Assembly (NCBI GenBank): GCA_964581455.1
Contig: CAZOOT010000002.1
Span: 1 to 64,000 of the forward strand
Length of the DNA: 64,000 nt
Reading direction: 5' to 3'
Source of the DNA: VBAS01 sp964581455
GTDB taxonomy: Bacteria; Bacteroidota; Bacteroidia; Chitinophagales; Chitinophagaceae
Part shown: positions 62,510 through 64,000 of the stretch, piece by piece
How the letters are laid out: every line of letters starts with the position of its first letter
Position numbering within the stretch: position 1 is the stretch's first letter
Notes under the pieces: model-generated
Seen by the model: the letters and a program-made list of their open reading frames with translations, nothing else
The model's database searches: none
What the model was told of the DNA's origin: nothing
Position numbers and translations under genes: made by a program

Positions 62510-64000
62510 ATGGTAATAAGAAGTCATAGCATTAATATTTTTCTGTTTTCAATAGTAGCATTGCTGGTTTTTCATTCTTGTAAAAGCAATGAAAAATTAA
62601 ACAGGTTATCTGCTGCTTCCAGCCCCTACCTGATGCAGCATGCCGACAACCCTGTGGATTGGTATGAGTGGGGCGATGAAGCAATTGCTAAAGCAAAAGA
62701 AGAAAACAAACCCATTCTTGTCAGCGTGGGTTATGCATCCTGTCATTGGTGTCATGTGATGGAAGAAGAATCTTTCATGGATACGACAGTGGCCCGGATC
62801 ATGAATGAGAATTTTATCAATATCAAAGTAGACAGAGAAGAAAGGCCCGATATAGATAATATTTATATGAATGCATGCCAGTTTGTTTCCGGTGAAAGTT
62901 GCGGATGGCCTTTAAATGCTTTTGCATTGCCCGACGGTAAACCTTTTTTTGCAGGAACTTATTATCCAAAAGAAAACTGGATGAAACTTTTAAAGCAGGT
63001 TGCAGATGCCTATCGTAACCAGAATCAAAAAGTTTTGTTACAGGCCGATGCATTGACAAACGAAATTCGAAATGCGGATCTTGATTTTATTAAAGCAGGA
63101 GAAGGATCTGCAATAGCTGATAAAACTATTTATAAAAATTTCTTTGATAGCCTTTATACGCAAATAGATTATATCAACGGCGGTTTATCAGGCAATCAAA
63201 AATTTCCCATGCCTTCAGTCTGGGAATTCATGCTTCAATACAATTATTTTAGCAGGGACAGTAATGCTATCGGGGCAGTGAACAAAACGCTTACCGAAAT
63301 GGCAATGGGGGGAATTTATGACCAGATCGGCGGCGGCTTTGCCCGTTATTCAACGGATCATTTATGGCGAATTCCTCATTTTGAAAAAATGCTTTATGAT
63401 AACGGGCAATTAATAAGCCTCTATGCCCATGCCTATCAGGTAACAAAAAATGATCTGTATAAAAAAGTTGTTGAAGAGACCGCTTCATTTATCGAAAGAG
63501 ATCTTACTTCGCCAGGGGGTGGTTTTTTTAGTTCATTGAATGCAGTAACAGAAGATGGGGAAGGCGAGTTTTATGCATGGACTTATAATGATATGAAGAA
63601 AATTCTGGGTGATAAAAAAGCAGAATTGATCACAGAATATTTTAATGTTTTTCCAAAAGGCAATTGGAAAGAGACGAAGAGTATTTTATATGTTTCAAAC
63701 TCATCAGAAAAGTTTTCGCTTGCTAAAAACATTTCTGATAAAGATTTCAAGGAGATGTTGGCAATGTCAAAGAGCATGTTACTGAAAGAAAGGAATAAAA
63801 GGATCAAGCCTTCAGTAGATTTTAAAATACTGACTTCCTGGAATGCCATTATGCTAAAAGGCTATTTGGATGCATATACGGCTATCGGGGATGAAGAATA
63901 TATAATCAGTGCTTTAAAGAATGCGAAATTTCTTGAGGATAATATGATTCGGGAAGATGGTCAATTGTGGCGAAACTATACAACGGGGAAAGCTTCAGTT
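62510..64000 (+). CDS. DUF255/YyaL-type thioredoxin-domain lipoprotein (partial, runs off window)
   Basis: An open frame of 497 codons without a stop to the window end; full-length relatives are about 680 residues. The lipobox FHSC (Cys24) is followed by the N-terminal thioredoxin-like domain: SPYLMQHADNPVDWYEWG, VGYASCHWCHVMEEESF with Cys78-x-x-Cys81, and IKVDREERPDID. The (alpha/alpha)6 barrel start GGLSGNQKFPMPSVWEF and HLWRIPHFEKMLYDN are also typical. The family (YyaL/SPATA20) has an uncertain function. It begins eight bases after the VCBS gene stop, so it extends that operon. Confidence 0.9.
   Translation, partial: MVIRSHSINIFLFSIVALLVFHSCKSNEKLNRLSAASSPYLMQHADNPVDWYEWGDEAIAKAKEENKPILVSVGYASCHWCHVMEEESFMDTTVARIMNENFINIKVDREERPDIDNIYMNACQFVSGESCGWPLNAFALPDGKPFFAGTYYPKENWMKLLKQVADAYRNQNQKVLLQADALTNEIRNADLDFIKAGEGSAIADKTIYKNFFDSLYTQIDYINGGLSGNQKFPMPSVWEFMLQYNYFSRDSNAIGAVNKTLTEMAMGGIYDQIGGGFARYSTDHLWRIPHFEKMLYDNGQLISLYAHAYQVTKNDLYKKVVEETASFIERDLTSPGGGFFSSLNAVTEDGEGEFYAWTYNDMKKILGDKKAELITEYFNVFPKGNWKETKSILYVSNSSEKFSLAKNISDKDFKEMLAMSKSMLLKERNKRIKPSVDFKILTSWNAIMLKGYLDAYTAIGDEEYIISALKNAKFLEDNMIREDGQLWRNYTTGKASV

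Overview
The window comes from a Bacteroidota chromosome, most likely class Chitinophagia (family Chitinophagaceae or close). The evidence is two SusC/SusD pairs, TANNTTTG-type -7 promoter elements, AT-rich leaders with few Shine-Dalgarno sites, many lipoprotein and twin-arginine (Tat) leaders, and proteins typical of this group (PmoA/DUF6807, GH67, CE15, VCBS/ASPIC). The assignment rests on gene content and protein style, not on a marker gene. One 100-base run of N (40509-40608) is an assembly gap inside a gene.

Layout. (A) 1-2751: the 3' end of a tRNA-Asn-like gene with a terminator, a small STAS-like protein, a YihY/BrkB membrane protein flanked by palindromic repeats, and a conserved hypothetical protein. 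(B) 2828-14057, minus strand: a sugar-acid locus reading SusC, SusD, terminator, IlvD/Edd-type aldonate dehydratase, SMP-30 lactonase, GntP permease, FAH-type 2-keto-3-deoxy-aldonate dehydratase, second GntP permease. (C) 14286-25303, plus strand: a tight ten-gene run of AraC regulator, FGGY gluconokinase-like kinase, exported RraA-like protein, Tat-exported enolase-superfamily dehydratase, BASS transporter, second exported RraA-like protein, second Tat-exported dehydratase, Tat-exported glucose-fructose-oxidoreductase-like enzyme, DJ-1/PfpI protein and alpha/beta hydrolase. (D) 25323-52251, minus strand: a large glucuronoarabinoxylan locus with two LacI regulators, GH67, SDR, GH43, GH3, GH51, GH10, PmoA-like, two Gfo/Idh/MocA proteins, cupin, SGNH acetylesterase, CE15, CE1-like esterase, GH95, GH43 and CE4, ending in a second GFOR-like oxidoreductase. 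(E) 52606-64000, plus strand: SusC, SusD, terminator, vanadium-dependent haloperoxidase, a VCBS/ASPIC calcium-repeat lipoprotein, and a DUF255/YyaL protein that runs off the window.

How the parts may work together. Region D would strip glucuronic acid, arabinose, acetyl, feruloyl and possibly L-galactose groups from xylan and release xylose, arabinose and (methyl)glucuronate. No xylose isomerase or xylulokinase is seen. Regions B and C instead encode oxidative sugar-acid steps: GFOR-like aldose oxidation to a lactone, SMP-30 lactone hydrolysis, aldonate dehydration by IlvD-type or enolase-type enzymes, then either a second dehydration (FAH) or retro-aldol cleavage (RraA-like).

The unusual point is location. 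GFOR-like, lactonase, both enolase-type dehydratases and both RraA-like proteins carry export signals, whereas the IlvD and FAH enzymes do not. I propose two parallel branches: a cytoplasmic Weimberg-like branch fed by GntP permeases, and a previously undescribed non-phosphorylative pathway in the periplasm whose 2-oxo-acid product would enter through the BASS transporter. The families and export signals are read from sequence. Substrates, the aldolase activity and the transporter's cargo are inference.
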